DNA of 64,000 nucleotides from assembly GCF_023273875.1 (NCBI RefSeq), contig NZ_CP096882.1, positions 3,844,001 to 3,908,000 of the forward strand. Reading direction: 5' to 3'. Below, in pieces: positions 53,760-62,074 of the stretch. This DNA is from Pseudarthrobacter sp. SSS035. Lineage in GTDB: Bacteria > Actinomycetota > Actinomycetes > Actinomycetales > Micrococcaceae. The notes beneath the pieces were generated by a model. The model was given only the letters and a program-made list of their open reading frames with translations. It made no database searches and was not told the DNA's origin. A program made the position numbers and the translations under genes. How positions within the stretch are numbered: position 1 is the stretch's first letter; the number at the start of each line of letters is the position of its first letter.

Positions 53760-54680
53760 ATGGACCAGCAGCGGCACGGCATCGGCCTGACGGGCTTCGC
53801 CAGCCTGCCGGCCGCTGACCCTGCCGCGCTGTCCAGTGCGGACCTTCAGGGGCTTGAACGCGTCCGGGAGCTTTTGTCCGGCAAGCGGCTGGCGTTACTG
53901 ACCGGCGCAGGGCTGAGCACCGATTCGGGCATACCGGATTACCGGGGGCCGGACGCCGTGCCACGTTCGCCCATGACGTACCAGGAGTTTGTGCGCGACG
54001 GCGCCAACCGCCAGCGCTATTGGGCGCGGAACCATATCGGCTGGTCCCACTTGCGGCACGCAGATCCAAACCCTGGGCACACGGCGGCCGCAGAACTTGA
54101 GCGGCGGGGCCTGCTCACCGGGTTGATCACGCAGAACGTCGACCGGCTGCATGAAGACGCCGGCAGCCGGAATGTCATTGACCTCCACGGCCGTTATGAC
54201 CGGGTGGCCTGCCTCGATTGCAATCGCACCTACACCCGCCGCCTGCTGTCGGAGGTGCTCGAAGAACTCAATCCCGGCTTCCTGGCGCGCGCCACAACTT
54301 CCGGCCTCGTGGAAATGGCGCCCGACGCCGACGCCACTGTTGAGGACATTGCTCTGATCAGCAGTTTTGTGGTCGCTGCCTGCCCCGCCTGCGGCGGAAT
54401 GCTCAAGCCCGACTTTGTCTACTTCGGCGAGAACGTGCCCAAAGAACGCGCAGAAGCCGCCTACGCGATGGTGGACAGTGCAGAGGCATTGCTTGTTGCC
54501 GGTTCATCGCTGACCGTGATGAGCGGACTGCGGTTCGTCCGTCACGCGGCGAAGGACGGCAAGCCTGTGGTGATCATCAACAGGGGCGGTACCCGGGGCG
54601 ACCAGTACGCCACCATCAAGCTCGACGCCGGCGTCAGCGAGGCACTGACCTGGCTCGCCGCCGAACTCCCCGATCTTTGA
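53760..54680 (+). CDS. cobB: NAD-dependent protein deacetylase (sirtuin)
   Basis: A 306-residue Sir2-type deacetylase. It has LTGAGLSTDSGIPDYRGP, TQNVDRLHEDAG, the catalytic His in DLHGRYDRVACLDC and two zinc cysteine pairs (CLDC and CPAC). VVIINRGGTRGD near the end contacts NAD. The N-terminus has about 35 variable residues before the NAD motif. It starts six bases after the peroxiredoxin. cobB is the usual bacterial symbol; substrate preference cannot be read. Confidence 0.9.
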   Translation: MDQQRHGIGLTGFASLPAADPAALSSADLQGLERVRELLSGKRLALLTGAGLSTDSGIPDYRGPDAVPRSPMTYQEFVRDGANRQRYWARNHIGWSHLRHADPNPGHTAAAELERRGLLTGLITQNVDRLHEDAGSRNVIDLHGRYDRVACLDCNRTYTRRLLSEVLEELNPGFLARATTSGLVEMAPDADATVEDIALISSFVVAACPACGGMLKPDFVYFGENVPKERAEAAYAMVDSAEALLVAGSSLTVMSGLRFVRHAAKDGKPVVIINRGGTRGDQYATIKLDAGVSEALTWLAAELPDL

Positions 54681-54780
54681 CCGTTCGGGGCCGACCGTGT
54701 CGATTGGCTTTTCGTCCCGCCCGTCAGGTAGAGTTTATGTTCGTTGGTTGACGCGCTGAGGTGCGAAAAACCGGCAGTTT

Positions 54781-54853
54781 GGGTCTTTAGCTCAGCTGGT
54801 AGAGCGCCACGTTTACACCGTGGATGTCATCGGTTCGATCCCGGTAGGACCCA
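54781..54853 (+). tRNA. tRNA-Val (anticodon TAC)
   Basis: The acceptor arms GGGTCTT and AGGACCC pair over seven positions. The D arm AGCTCAGCTGGTAGAGC, anticodon stem CCACG/CGTGG with loop TTTACAC (anticodon TAC at 54814-54816) and T arm with GGTTCGATCC are all present. CCA is encoded at 54854-54856. Confidence 0.97.
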
Positions 54854-54858
54854 CCACC

Positions 54859-54906
54859 AAACCCCGTTGTTCCTGGCCCGAGTGGCCGGGAACAACGGGG
54901 TTTTTG
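54859..54906 (+). terminator. Terminator after tRNA-Val
   Basis: AACCCCGTTGTTCC pairs with GGAACAACGGGGTT, with GGCC pairing inside the loop, and TTTTT follows. A strong rho-independent terminator three bases after the CCA end. Confidence 0.93.
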
Positions 54907-54982
54907 TTGCCCCGAGATGGCCCCGCTGGCTCAATACCGCTAGGGCGCCATATTGTCGGTGGCTGTCCCTAGTGTTCCCGCT

Positions 54983-55273
54983 ATGGAATATGTGGTGGTC
55001 AAGACGGCCAAGGACGGCAGCCCGACGGCCGTGGTCAGCAACGGCAGGGAATGGGCCGTCGGTGCCGACGCAGTGAGATGGTTTGAGCGTGTGAGCTGGT
55101 GGGAGGCGCAGCGGCGTATGCCCAAAGGTCTGGGCCGCGTGGACGTTGAGGTCTTGCAGGTCCAGGTGCGGCTGGGCCGCAATCCCCGGTCCGCGTTGAC
55201 CACCATGGTGCTGGAGCGCGACGGCCTTGGTGGCGACTGGAGGCTGAGGGAATCCGTGGTGGACGTCGCCTGA
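54983..55273 (+). CDS. Unassigned small protein
   Basis: A 96-residue protein beginning MEYVVVKTAKDGSPTAVVSN and containing WWEAQRRMPKGLGRVDVEVLQ, Trp-rich. It vaguely resembles actinobacterial DUF6504-like proteins (a short strand-rich unit with GDWRLRE at the end), but I cannot assign it. The ATG at 54983 has no strong binding site. It sits alone between tRNA-Val and the IclR module. Reading frame and codon use look coding, with moderate support. Confidence 0.55.
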   Translation: MEYVVVKTAKDGSPTAVVSNGREWAVGADAVRWFERVSWWEAQRRMPKGLGRVDVEVLQVQVRLGRNPRSALTTMVLERDGLGGDWRLRESVVDVA

Positions 55274-55314
55274 ACCCGGCAGCCCAGGCCACGGCAACAT
55301 TCAGGCATTGGAAA

Positions 55315-55355
55315 ACCCTCCACCGCGACTATTGGGGGATGCCGCGGTGGAGGGT
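55315..55355 (+). terminator. Hairpin after the small protein gene
   Basis: ACCCTCCACCGCG is perfectly complementary to CGCGGTGGAGGGT with a 15-base loop. There is no T-run but the stem is strong; probable terminator. Confidence 0.6.
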
Positions 55356-55479
55356 CTGAAATGAATATACCGTGAACTTCCTGAAACAAACAAATGCCAC
55401 GCGAACCAGGGTGCGTGGCGCGGTGGACAGCGCCTTGGCCCGGGCCCTGAATCGCCGCTAAGCCATTATGATGGTTACT

Positions 55480-55495
55480 GTTCAGCAGATTGAAC
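55480..55495. promoter_or_regulatory. IclR operator candidate 1, before the iclR-like gene
   Basis: GTTCA-GCAGAT-TGAAC is a perfect inverted repeat with five-base arms and six-base spacer, 44 bases before the regulator start. Two further copies with the same geometry lie before the transporter and between the dehydrogenases, suggesting autoregulation by the adjacent IclR protein. Confidence 0.6.
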
Positions 55496-55538
55496 GCATC
55501 TACGCGAAGCGCCCCGGCGTGCCGATCGAAGGAGAATC

Positions 55539-56336
55539 ATGGCCGATTCCCGCACCTCCCGCTCCTCCGAGGGTTTGGGGAGCACATCGCCGGCGCCGGC
55601 GGTCACGCGTGCCGCCGCCGTCATGGACGCCTTGTCAGCCTCGGCGACGGGGCGGCTGACACTGAGCGACCTGGCCCGCGAGCTGGGGATCCCCAAGTCG
55701 TCCACCTCCAACCTGTTGCTGGCGTTGGAAGAAGCCCGGCTGATCAGCCGCCAGGGCGCCGAATTCACGCTGGGCCGCAAGCTCGTGGAACTCGGCGCCG
55801 CCTATCTCAGCCGGCTCGACGAAGTACAGGAGTTCTACCGGTTCTGCGAGCAGGCGCCGACCCTTTCCGGGGAGACGGTACGCATAGCCATGCTGGACGG
55901 AACCAACGTGATCTATTTGGCCCGCTATGAGGGTCATCCGGCGGTCCGCCTGACCTCCAACATCGGCGACAAGATGCCGGTGTCCCTGTGTGCCGTGGGC
56001 AAGGCCCTGATTGCCCGCCTTCATGACCACGACGTCGACGCAATGTTTTCCGATGACGCCCAACTTCCGGTGCTGACCCCGAAGTCCCTCCGCACCGGGG
56101 CCGAATTGAAGGCACAGCTCACAACCATCCGTGAACAGGGCTATGCGTTCGAAGATGAGGAATCCACTACTGGAGTGGTCTGCCTGGCTGTGGCCGTGCC
56201 TACGCGCGGTGCCCACGGCCCGAGCCTTGGTTTGTCAGTCACGGCACTTAAGGCCACATACTCCGCGGAGCAGGGTTCCCAGATGGTCAAGGAACTGAAC
56301 GAGCTGGCGCGGTCCCTGGGCAACCCTATGGGCTGA
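55539..56336 (+). CDS. IclR-family transcriptional regulator
   Basis: A 265-residue IclR-type regulator. An N-terminal winged helix (residues 26-90, with LTLSDLARELGIPKSSTSNLL) is followed by the effector-binding domain with IAMLDGTNVIYLARYEG and VSLCAVGKALIARL. IclR proteins typically sense small organic acids or aromatics. The ATG follows GAAGGAG. It is upstream of an MHS transporter and dehydrogenases that share its putative operator, so it is probably their regulator. Whether it represses or activates is unknown. Confidence 0.92.
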   Translation: MADSRTSRSSEGLGSTSPAPAVTRAAAVMDALSASATGRLTLSDLARELGIPKSSTSNLLLALEEARLISRQGAEFTLGRKLVELGAAYLSRLDEVQEFYRFCEQAPTLSGETVRIAMLDGTNVIYLARYEGHPAVRLTSNIGDKMPVSLCAVGKALIARLHDHDVDAMFSDDAQLPVLTPKSLRTGAELKAQLTTIREQGYAFEDEESTTGVVCLAVAVPTRGAHGPSLGLSVTALKATYSAEQGSQMVKELNELARSLGNPMG

Positions 56337-56433
56337 GTGCCCCCGCTCTGGCGGCCCTATTTAACGTTCGTCACCCCGGTTGTGAACAAAATATCCGTCA
56401 ACCTCTTGCTGCGTGTTCAACTTGCTGTACTCT

Positions 56434-56449
56434 GTTCAATATAGTGATC
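56434..56449. promoter_or_regulatory. IclR operator candidate 2, before the MHS transporter
   Basis: GTTCA-ATATAG-TGATC matches the repeat at 55480 in nine of ten arm positions with the same six-base spacer. It lies 70 bases before the transporter GTG. A further TGTTCA occurs at 56414 and a TGAACA at 56382, possibly additional half-sites. Confidence 0.5.
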
Positions 56450-56518
56450 GACACCACGGCGTGTCCTCGCTATCCCACCAGGCCAACGGGGGCCTGGAGT
56501 GTTTTTGAGGGAGTTCTT

Positions 56519-57868
56519 GTGACAACTCGTACTAAATCACCGCAGACTGACATGGACGGCGCCGCCGTCGATCCGGAGCAGCTGCGAAGGGCAACTCTTG
56601 CCAGCTCAGTAGGCTCCGCACTGGAGTACTACGACTTCTATATCTACGGCCTCGCCTCGGCCTTGATCTTTGGGCCGCTCTTCTTCTCACCGCTGGGGGA
56701 AAGCGGCGCCGTGATCGCGTCGTTCGCCACATATGGTGTGGGCTTCGCAGCCCGCCCGTTCGGCGGCATCGTCTTCGGCTACATCGGTGACCGGTTCGGC
56801 CGGAAGATGGTCCTGATCCTGACCATCGGCCTGATGGGCATGGCCAGCTTCGCCATCGGGCTCCTGCCCACCTTTGAACAGGCGGGAATGGTCGGCGCAG
56901 TGCTCCTGGTGGCCCTTCGGATCCTTCAGGGCCTGGGCGCCGGCGCCGAGCAGGCAGGCGCCACCACCCTGATCTCAGAAGTGGCCCCGCGCCGCCGTCG
57001 TGGATTCTTCGCCGCGCTGCCGTTCGTCGGCATCCAGCTGGGCACCCTGCTCGGCGCGGGCACCTTCGCCCTGATGGCACTGGCCGACAAGGAAGTGCTG
57101 CAGGGCTGGCTGTGGCGCGTTCCGTTCCTGGCGAGCGTCATCCTGATTGTCATCGCGGTCTTCATCCGGCTCCGGCTCAAGGAAACGCCGGTGTTCCAGG
57201 AACTGGAAAAGCACAAAGCCGTGGCCAAGAACCCCGTCGTGGAGATCTGGAAGCACTCGAAGAAAAACGTGCTCATCGGCATCGGTCTGCGGATGGGTGA
57301 AAACGGAAACTCCTCCATTTACTCCGCCCTCCTGGTGTCCTTCATCAGCATGCCCGCCGGGATCTTCGCCGGCGACAAGTTCATCGGCCCCACCGGCCTC
57401 CTCATTGCCGCTGGATTCGCAGCAGTCATGGTGGTCACCTTCGGCGCCCTTTCCGACCGCTTCGGACGCGTTCCTGTATACCGCTACGGCGCCCTCTTCC
57501 AGGCCGTCATCGCCCTGCCGGCCTTCTACCTGGTCACGCTCGGCAACGTCACCCTCGTCTGGGTGGTCATGGTGGTGGGCATTTCACTCGGCGTGCAGTC
57601 CATGCTCGGGCCGCAGTGCGCCATGCTGCCGGAACTCTTCGGCTCCCAGCACCGCTTCACCGGCGTGGCGCTGAGCCGTGAACTCTCTGCCGTCCTGGCC
57701 GGCGGATTCGCACCCATGATCGGTGTTGCCATCCTGGCTGCGACAGGCCATTCCTGGCTGGTTCCCGCCATCTACTCCCTGGTCCTGGCGCTGATCTCCT
57801 TCGGCACCACCTTCTTCACCCCGGAAACCAACGGCCGGGACTTGCTCCTGGTGGAGGACGCACGCTAG
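56519..57868 (+). CDS. MHS-type MFS transporter for an organic acid
   Basis: A 449-residue major facilitator of the metabolite:H+ symporter (MHS) type. It has 12 transmembrane segments, the characteristic YYDFYIYGLASALIFGPLFF in helix 1 and GRKMVLILTIGLMG after helix 2. The second half shows GLRMGENGNSSIYSALLVSF. MHS members carry shikimate, dicarboxylates, proline or betaine; context suggests a sugar acid or hydroxy acid. The GTG at 56519 follows GAGGGAG. It ends at a terminator at 57888. Confidence 0.87.
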   Translation: MTTRTKSPQTDMDGAAVDPEQLRRATLASSVGSALEYYDFYIYGLASALIFGPLFFSPLGESGAVIASFATYGVGFAARPFGGIVFGYIGDRFGRKMVLILTIGLMGMASFAIGLLPTFEQAGMVGAVLLVALRILQGLGAGAEQAGATTLISEVAPRRRRGFFAALPFVGIQLGTLLGAGTFALMALADKEVLQGWLWRVPFLASVILIVIAVFIRLRLKETPVFQELEKHKAVAKNPVVEIWKHSKKNVLIGIGLRMGENGNSSIYSALLVSFISMPAGIFAGDKFIGPTGLLIAAGFAAVMVVTFGALSDRFGRVPVYRYGALFQAVIALPAFYLVTLGNVTLVWVVMVVGISLGVQSMLGPQCAMLPELFGSQHRFTGVALSRELSAVLAGGFAPMIGVAILAATGHSWLVPAIYSLVLALISFGTTFFTPETNGRDLLLVEDAR

Positions 57869-57887
57869 GCACTCCACCCGCGCAATT

Positions 57888-57916
57888 GGCGGCCTCCCCT
57901 TGATCGGGAGGCCGCC
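57888..57916 (+). terminator. Terminator after the MHS transporter
   Basis: GGCGGCCTCCC and GGGAGGCCGCC pair around a short loop and TATTT follows. Placed 20 bases after the transporter stop. Confidence 0.85.
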
Positions 57917-58013
57917 TATTTCCGTGCCGCTCGTTATTTGGGCGCCGCCCAGCAAGAATGCGTAACTGATTTGCCGCTGACGGCACGCGGACACAACTGC
58001 CGGACACAAAAGA

Positions 58014-58056
58014 GCCCCTGCTGCGGATTCCTGTTTCCAGGATCCGCGGCAGGGGC
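58014..58056 (-). terminator. Terminator of the D-2-hydroxyacid dehydrogenase gene
   Basis: GCCCCTG, TGCGGAT and CCTG pair with CAGG, TCCGC and CAGGGGC in one long imperfect stem, and on the reverse strand TCTTTTG follows. It lies 28 bases beyond the stop of the reverse-strand gene. Confidence 0.85.
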
Positions 58057-58083
58057 ACTGAGGTGCGAGCCCAGGGCTGCTCC

Positions 58084-59136
58084 TTAGTAGAAGTGGACCG
58101 GGTCCACGAGGTGGGGGAGGTCGCCGCCGTCGAGGAACGTGCGCAGGTTGCTGCTGAAGCGCTCCGCGATCAGGCGGTTCTCCGCGGCACTGAGCGCCGA
58201 GGTATGCGGCGACACCATGACCCTGGGGTGGTTCCACAGCGGGCTGTCCTGGGGGAGCGGTTCCACGGCAAAGACATCAAGGCAGGCGTAGGAGACCTGG
58301 CCCTTGTCCAGGGCCTCCAGCAGGGCGTCCTCGTCCACCACGGTGCCGCGGCCCACGTTCACAAACACTGTTCCCGGCTTCATGGCGGCAAACACTGCAC
58401 GGTTGAACAGCTTCTCCGTGTACGGCGTGCCGGGCAGCGTATTGACGACGGCGTCCGCCGAGGCGAGTAGCCCGGTCAGTCCGTCGTTGCCGGCAACCTG
58501 CTCGATTCCTTCGATCGGCTCAACATTCCGCTTGGTGCCGCTGACCGTCATACCCAGGGCGCGGGCGATCCGGGCGGTCTCCAGACCGATTTCGCCCAGG
58601 CCGGTCACCACCAGCGTGGAACCGCTGACCAGACGGGTGGGGGTCCGAAGCTCGGGCCACACCTTGGCGGCCTGGTTTTGGGCAAGCTCGGCGCTGCGCT
58701 TGAAGCCGTTGAGGATTCCCAGGGCAGCGAATTCTGCCAGCGGCAGGGCGTGGACGCCGGCGGAGGTGGTCACCTTGAATTTGAGGAGGGTTTCCTGGTC
58801 CAGCCCGGAAGCCTTGACGGCACCGCCGGCGCCGGCTGCCATGGCGTGGACCCACTGGAGCCGCGGATTTTCGCGCGCGATGCGGGCCAGGCCCGTGGGG
58901 CTCTCATTGGGCAGGCCGTACAGAACCTGCGCCTTGTTGAGCATGGCCCAGTACTCCTCCTCCTGCGCGGGAGTGCGTTTGAAGTCCGGATCCCCGGAGT
59001 GGTCGGCCGGAAAACGCTCGGGCGGAAGCAGGTCCGGCTCATAGAGGACGGTTACGGAGGGGTCTACGGCGCGGATGCGGTCCACCAGCTCTGCTTCGAG
59101 CGGGACGGCGATCGCGACGGTGGTTAGAGTCGTCAT
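58084..59136 (-). CDS. D-isomer-specific 2-hydroxyacid dehydrogenase
   Basis: A roughly 350-residue NAD(P)-dependent dehydrogenase of the D-2-hydroxyacid family. The nucleotide-binding VTGLGEIGLETARIARALG lies near residue 175. Catalytic residues are an Arg in VNVGRGTVVDEDALL, a Glu in CLDVFAVEPLPQDSPLW and the His in MVSPHTSAL. Family members act on glycerate, lactate or 2-keto-gluconate; specificity cannot be read. The ATG at 59136 or an ATG at 59148 may start; the operator repeat at 59140 overlaps the second. Divergent from the next gene. Confidence 0.87.
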   Translation of the reverse strand: MTTLTTVAIAVPLEAELVDRIRAVDPSVTVLYEPDLLPPERFPADHSGDPDFKRTPAQEEEYWAMLNKAQVLYGLPNESPTGLARIARENPRLQWVHAMAAGAGGAVKASGLDQETLLKFKVTTSAGVHALPLAEFAALGILNGFKRSAELAQNQAAKVWPELRTPTRLVSGSTLVVTGLGEIGLETARIARALGMTVSGTKRNVEPIEGIEQVAGNDGLTGLLASADAVVNTLPGTPYTEKLFNRAVFAAMKPGTVFVNVGRGTVVDEDALLEALDKGQVSYACLDVFAVEPLPQDSPLWNHPRVMVSPHTSALSAAENRLIAERFSSNLRTFLDGGDLPHLVDPVHFY

Positions 59137-59139
59137 AGT

Positions 59140-59155
59140 GTTCATCATACTGAAT
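59140..59155. promoter_or_regulatory. IclR operator candidate 3, between divergent dehydrogenases
   Basis: GTTCA-TCATAC-TGAAT has the same arms and six-base spacer as the repeats at 55480 and 56434, nine of ten arm bases matching. It sits between the two divergent dehydrogenase genes, 66 bases before the forward start, so it could control both. Confidence 0.55.
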
Positions 59156-59221
59156 AGCGGCTAGGATATTGGACAGATTTCCCTTCATTAACCACACAAC
59201 GATGTGAGTCGAGGCCTAGAT

Positions 59222-60166
59222 ATGGAAGACAGAACAGCGGGCTTTGTAGGCCTGGGGCTGATGGGGCTGCCCATGGCAGCGAATCTGGTCCGTGCCGGCT
59301 GGGCGGTCACCGCCTGGAACAGATCCGAAGGTCCCCTCCAGGAGTTCGTGGCGCAGGGTGGCCACTCCGCGCCCGACGTTACATCCCTGCGGGACCTTCC
59401 CGTCATCGCCTTTATGCTCCCGGACCTGTCCTTCATCGAGGAGGCCTCGGCGGGGCTGCTGGCGAGCTGGGATGCGAATCCGCCGCAGTCCGGCACTGCC
59501 GTGGTGGTCGCAAGCTCCGTCTCACCGGCGAAGGTCAAGGCCTTCGGGCGACGGGTCCACGAGGCAAGCCACGGCCGCGCCACCGTGGTGGACGCCCCGG
59601 TCAGCGGCGGAACCAAGGGCGCCACCGACGGCACCCTGGCCATCATGGCCGGCGGTGCCGCCGAAGACTTCCTGCGGCTCGGGCCCTTCTTCAGCGCGAT
59701 GGGAACCACCGTCAGGCACATGGGCCCCCTGGGCGCAGGATCGCTCGCCAAGGCCTGCAACCAGCTGATTGTGGGAACCACGACGGCGGCGCTCGCCGAA
59801 GCGGCCGAGCTCGCCGAGCGCTCCGGGATGGATCCGGCGGCGCTGTTCGACGTCCTGGCCGGCGGCCTTGCGGGCAGCCGGGTGCTGGAGAATGTGGGAC
59901 CGCGTCTGGTCCGGAAGGACTACACACCAACGGGCCCGGCGAAGTTTATGCATAAGGACCTGTCCTTTGTGCTCGAATCAGCCCTGGCCGCCGGCGCTGC
60001 CGTGCCGATGGCGACGGCCGGCGTCGAGCTTTACGCCGAACTGAAGCGCCAGGGCCTTGGCGATCAGGACCTTGCCGTGGTCCGCCAGGCCATTTCGAAC
60101 ATGAGTGACAACACCACTAGCTCGGAACCTGCGGATGCCGCAACGAAAGGGACAGCTGCACCATGA
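59222..60166 (+). CDS. Beta-hydroxyacid dehydrogenase (2-hydroxy-3-oxopropionate reductase type)
   Basis: A 314-residue 3-hydroxyacid dehydrogenase-family enzyme. It shows the nucleotide motif GFVGLGLMGLPMAANLVRAG, the substrate-binding DAPVSGGTKGA and the catalytic Lys in GAGSLAKACNQL. Such enzymes reduce tartronate semialdehyde to glycerate or oxidise 3-hydroxyisobutyrate. The ATG at 59222 is preferred over a GTG at 59204. It overlaps the SDR gene by four bases (ATGA), so they are one operon with the idonate-dehydrogenase-like gene. Confidence 0.87.
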   Translation: MEDRTAGFVGLGLMGLPMAANLVRAGWAVTAWNRSEGPLQEFVAQGGHSAPDVTSLRDLPVIAFMLPDLSFIEEASAGLLASWDANPPQSGTAVVVASSVSPAKVKAFGRRVHEASHGRATVVDAPVSGGTKGATDGTLAIMAGGAAEDFLRLGPFFSAMGTTVRHMGPLGAGSLAKACNQLIVGTTTAALAEAAELAERSGMDPAALFDVLAGGLAGSRVLENVGPRLVRKDYTPTGPAKFMHKDLSFVLESALAAGAAVPMATAGVELYAELKRQGLGDQDLAVVRQAISNMSDNTTSSEPADAATKGTAAP

Positions 60167-60933
60167 GTGGACTTTTTGATTTGACGGGGCGGGTTGCCCT
60201 GGTGACGGGTTCGAGCCGGGGGATTGGTAACGCGTTGGCGCGGGCGTTGGCCGTGGCCGGGGCGACGGTGGTGCTGAACGGAATCAACGCGGAGCGGTTG
60301 AAGGCGGCGGAGACGGCGATGGCCGCGGACTTCGCGCCCGGGCGGGTCCATAGTGTCGCGTTTGATGTGACGAGTGATGCCGAGGCTGCCCGCGGTATTT
60401 CGTGGGTGGAGGAGCACGTGGGGCCGCTGCAGATCCTGGTGAACAACGCCGGGATCCAGCACCGGGTGCCGATGCTGGAGCTCGATGTCGCGGACTGGGA
60501 GCGGGTGATCAGGACGGATCTGACGAGCGCGTTCCTGGTGGGGCGTGAGGCGGCCCGTCACATGATCCCGCGGGGCAGGGGCAAGATCATCAACATCTGT
60601 TCGGTGCAGACGGACCTGGCCCGGCCCACGATTGCCCCGTATGTGGCGGCGAAGGGCGGGCTGCGGAACCTGACCCGGGCGATGACGGCGGAGTGGGCGG
60701 GGTCCGGGTTGCAGATCAACGGGATCGCCCCCGGCTACATCCATACCGAGATGACGCAGAATCTGGTCGATGATGAGCAGTTCAATGCCTGGATCCTGGG
60801 CCGGACCCCGGCGCACCGGTGGGGCACGGTCCAGGACCTGGCCGGCCCGGCGGTGTGGCTGGCCTCGGACGGTTCGGATTTTGTCAACGGGCAGACGATC
60901 TTTATCGACGGCGGAATGACGGTGGTGGTCTGA
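60163..60933 (+). CDS. SDR dehydrogenase, gluconate 5-dehydrogenase-like
   Basis: A 256-residue short-chain dehydrogenase. Cofactor motif TGSSRGIGNALARAL, NNAG, active-site Ser in ICSVQTD and the YxxxK in YVAAKGG are present. The pattern and its position before an idonate-dehydrogenase-like gene fit gluconate 5-dehydrogenase (IdnO), which reduces 5-keto-D-gluconate to gluconate. Codons are rich in G- and T-ending forms, unlike its upstream neighbour. Its TGA shares a base with the next ATG. Confidence 0.85.
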   Translation: MSGLFDLTGRVALVTGSSRGIGNALARALAVAGATVVLNGINAERLKAAETAMAADFAPGRVHSVAFDVTSDAEAARGISWVEEHVGPLQILVNNAGIQHRVPMLELDVADWERVIRTDLTSAFLVGREAARHMIPRGRGKIINICSVQTDLARPTIAPYVAAKGGLRNLTRAMTAEWAGSGLQINGIAPGYIHTEMTQNLVDDEQFNAWILGRTPAHRWGTVQDLAGPAVWLASDGSDFVNGQTIFIDGGMTVVV

Positions 60934-62021
60934 TGGGCACTTCAGCAGTGGCTCAGGGGACCGAAGCAACAGTTCTGCCGGTGTCGGGTGCGGCGGTGGT
61001 GGCGCATGCGGCCGGGGATCTGCGGATCGAGGAGGTCCCGCTGGCGGCACCGTCCGCGGACGAGGCTGTGGTCGAGGTTTCCTACGGCGGGATCTGCGGG
61101 TCGGACCTGCATTACTGGCTGCACGGGGCGGCGGGCGAATCCGTCCTGAAGGCGCCGATGGTGCTGGGGCATGAGATTTCCGGGACCGTGGTCCGGGCCG
61201 CGGCGGACGGGACCGGCCCGGCCGCGGGCACCCCGGTCGCGGTCCACCCGGCCACCCCGGGCCCGGGTGCGGGGGAGGTGCGGTGGCCGGCGGACCGGCC
61301 CAACCTGTCCCCGGGCTGCACCTATCTGGGCAGTGCGGCGCGGTTCCCGCATACCGACGGCGCGTTCGCCCGGTACGTGAACCTGCCCGCGAGGATGCTG
61401 CGGGCGCTCCCGGCGGGCGTGGATCTGCGGACCGCGGCGCTGATCGAGCCGGGCGCCGTGGCCTGGCACGCCGTCGGACGGGCCGGGGATGTGGCGGGCA
61501 AGAGTGTGCTGGTGATCGGGTCCGGGCCGATCGGTGCGCTGGCCGTCGCGGTCCTTAAACGTGCCGGCGCGGCCCGGATCACCGCCGTCGACGTCCATGC
61601 CAAACCGTTGGAGATCGCCGCCGCCGTCGGAGCGGATCGCACCCTGCAGGCCGGGGACACGGACGCGATCGCCGCCGTGCAGGCCGACGTCGTCATCGAG
61701 TCCTCCGGCAGCCACCACGGCCTGGCCTCAGCCATTCAGGGCGCGGGGCGGGGCGGGACCGTGGTCATGGTCGGGCTGCTGCCCACCGGACCCCAGCCGG
61801 TCCTGATCGCTTTGGCCATCACCCGGGAACTGGACCTGCGCGGATCCTTCCGCTTCAACAACGAGATCGACGACGTCATCACCGCCCTCGCCGACGGCAC
61901 CCTGCACATCGGCCCCGTCATCACCCACGAATACCCCCTCAACCAAGGACTCGAAGCCTTCGAAACCGCCAAAAACTCCGCCGCATCAGGAAAAGTCCTC
62001 CTCAACTTCCAACCGGAATAG
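60933..62021 (+). CDS. Zinc-containing alcohol dehydrogenase, L-idonate 5-dehydrogenase-like
   Basis: A 362-residue medium-chain dehydrogenase. The catalytic zinc ligands are visible: Cys55 in GGICGSDLHYW, His80 and Glu81 in VLGHEISG. GSGPIGALAVAVL is the cofactor loop. FPHTDGAFARYVNLPA and LRGSFRFNNEI are typical of IdnD, which oxidises L-idonate to 5-keto-gluconate. The four-Cys structural zinc lobe of that family is missing: only Cys129 remains in the region of residues 105-130. The start ATG at 60933 overlaps the SDR stop. Confidence 0.85.
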   Translation: MGTSAVAQGTEATVLPVSGAAVVAHAAGDLRIEEVPLAAPSADEAVVEVSYGGICGSDLHYWLHGAAGESVLKAPMVLGHEISGTVVRAAADGTGPAAGTPVAVHPATPGPGAGEVRWPADRPNLSPGCTYLGSAARFPHTDGAFARYVNLPARMLRALPAGVDLRTAALIEPGAVAWHAVGRAGDVAGKSVLVIGSGPIGALAVAVLKRAGAARITAVDVHAKPLEIAAAVGADRTLQAGDTDAIAAVQADVVIESSGSHHGLASAIQGAGRGGTVVMVGLLPTGPQPVLIALAITRELDLRGSFRFNNEIDDVITALADGTLHIGPVITHEYPLNQGLEAFETAKNSAASGKVLLNFQPE

Positions 62022-62046
62022 CTGAGTGTTTGGCCGCGAACGGACG

Positions 62047-62064
62047 CTTGAGTCCTCGCTCAAG
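62047..62064 (+). terminator. Small hairpin after the idonate-dehydrogenase-like gene
   Basis: CTTGAG and CTCAAG pair perfectly around TCCTCG, 25 bases after the stop. It could be a weak terminator or lie within the insertion-sequence end. Confidence 0.4.
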
Positions 62065-62074
62065 GGGGCTTAAG

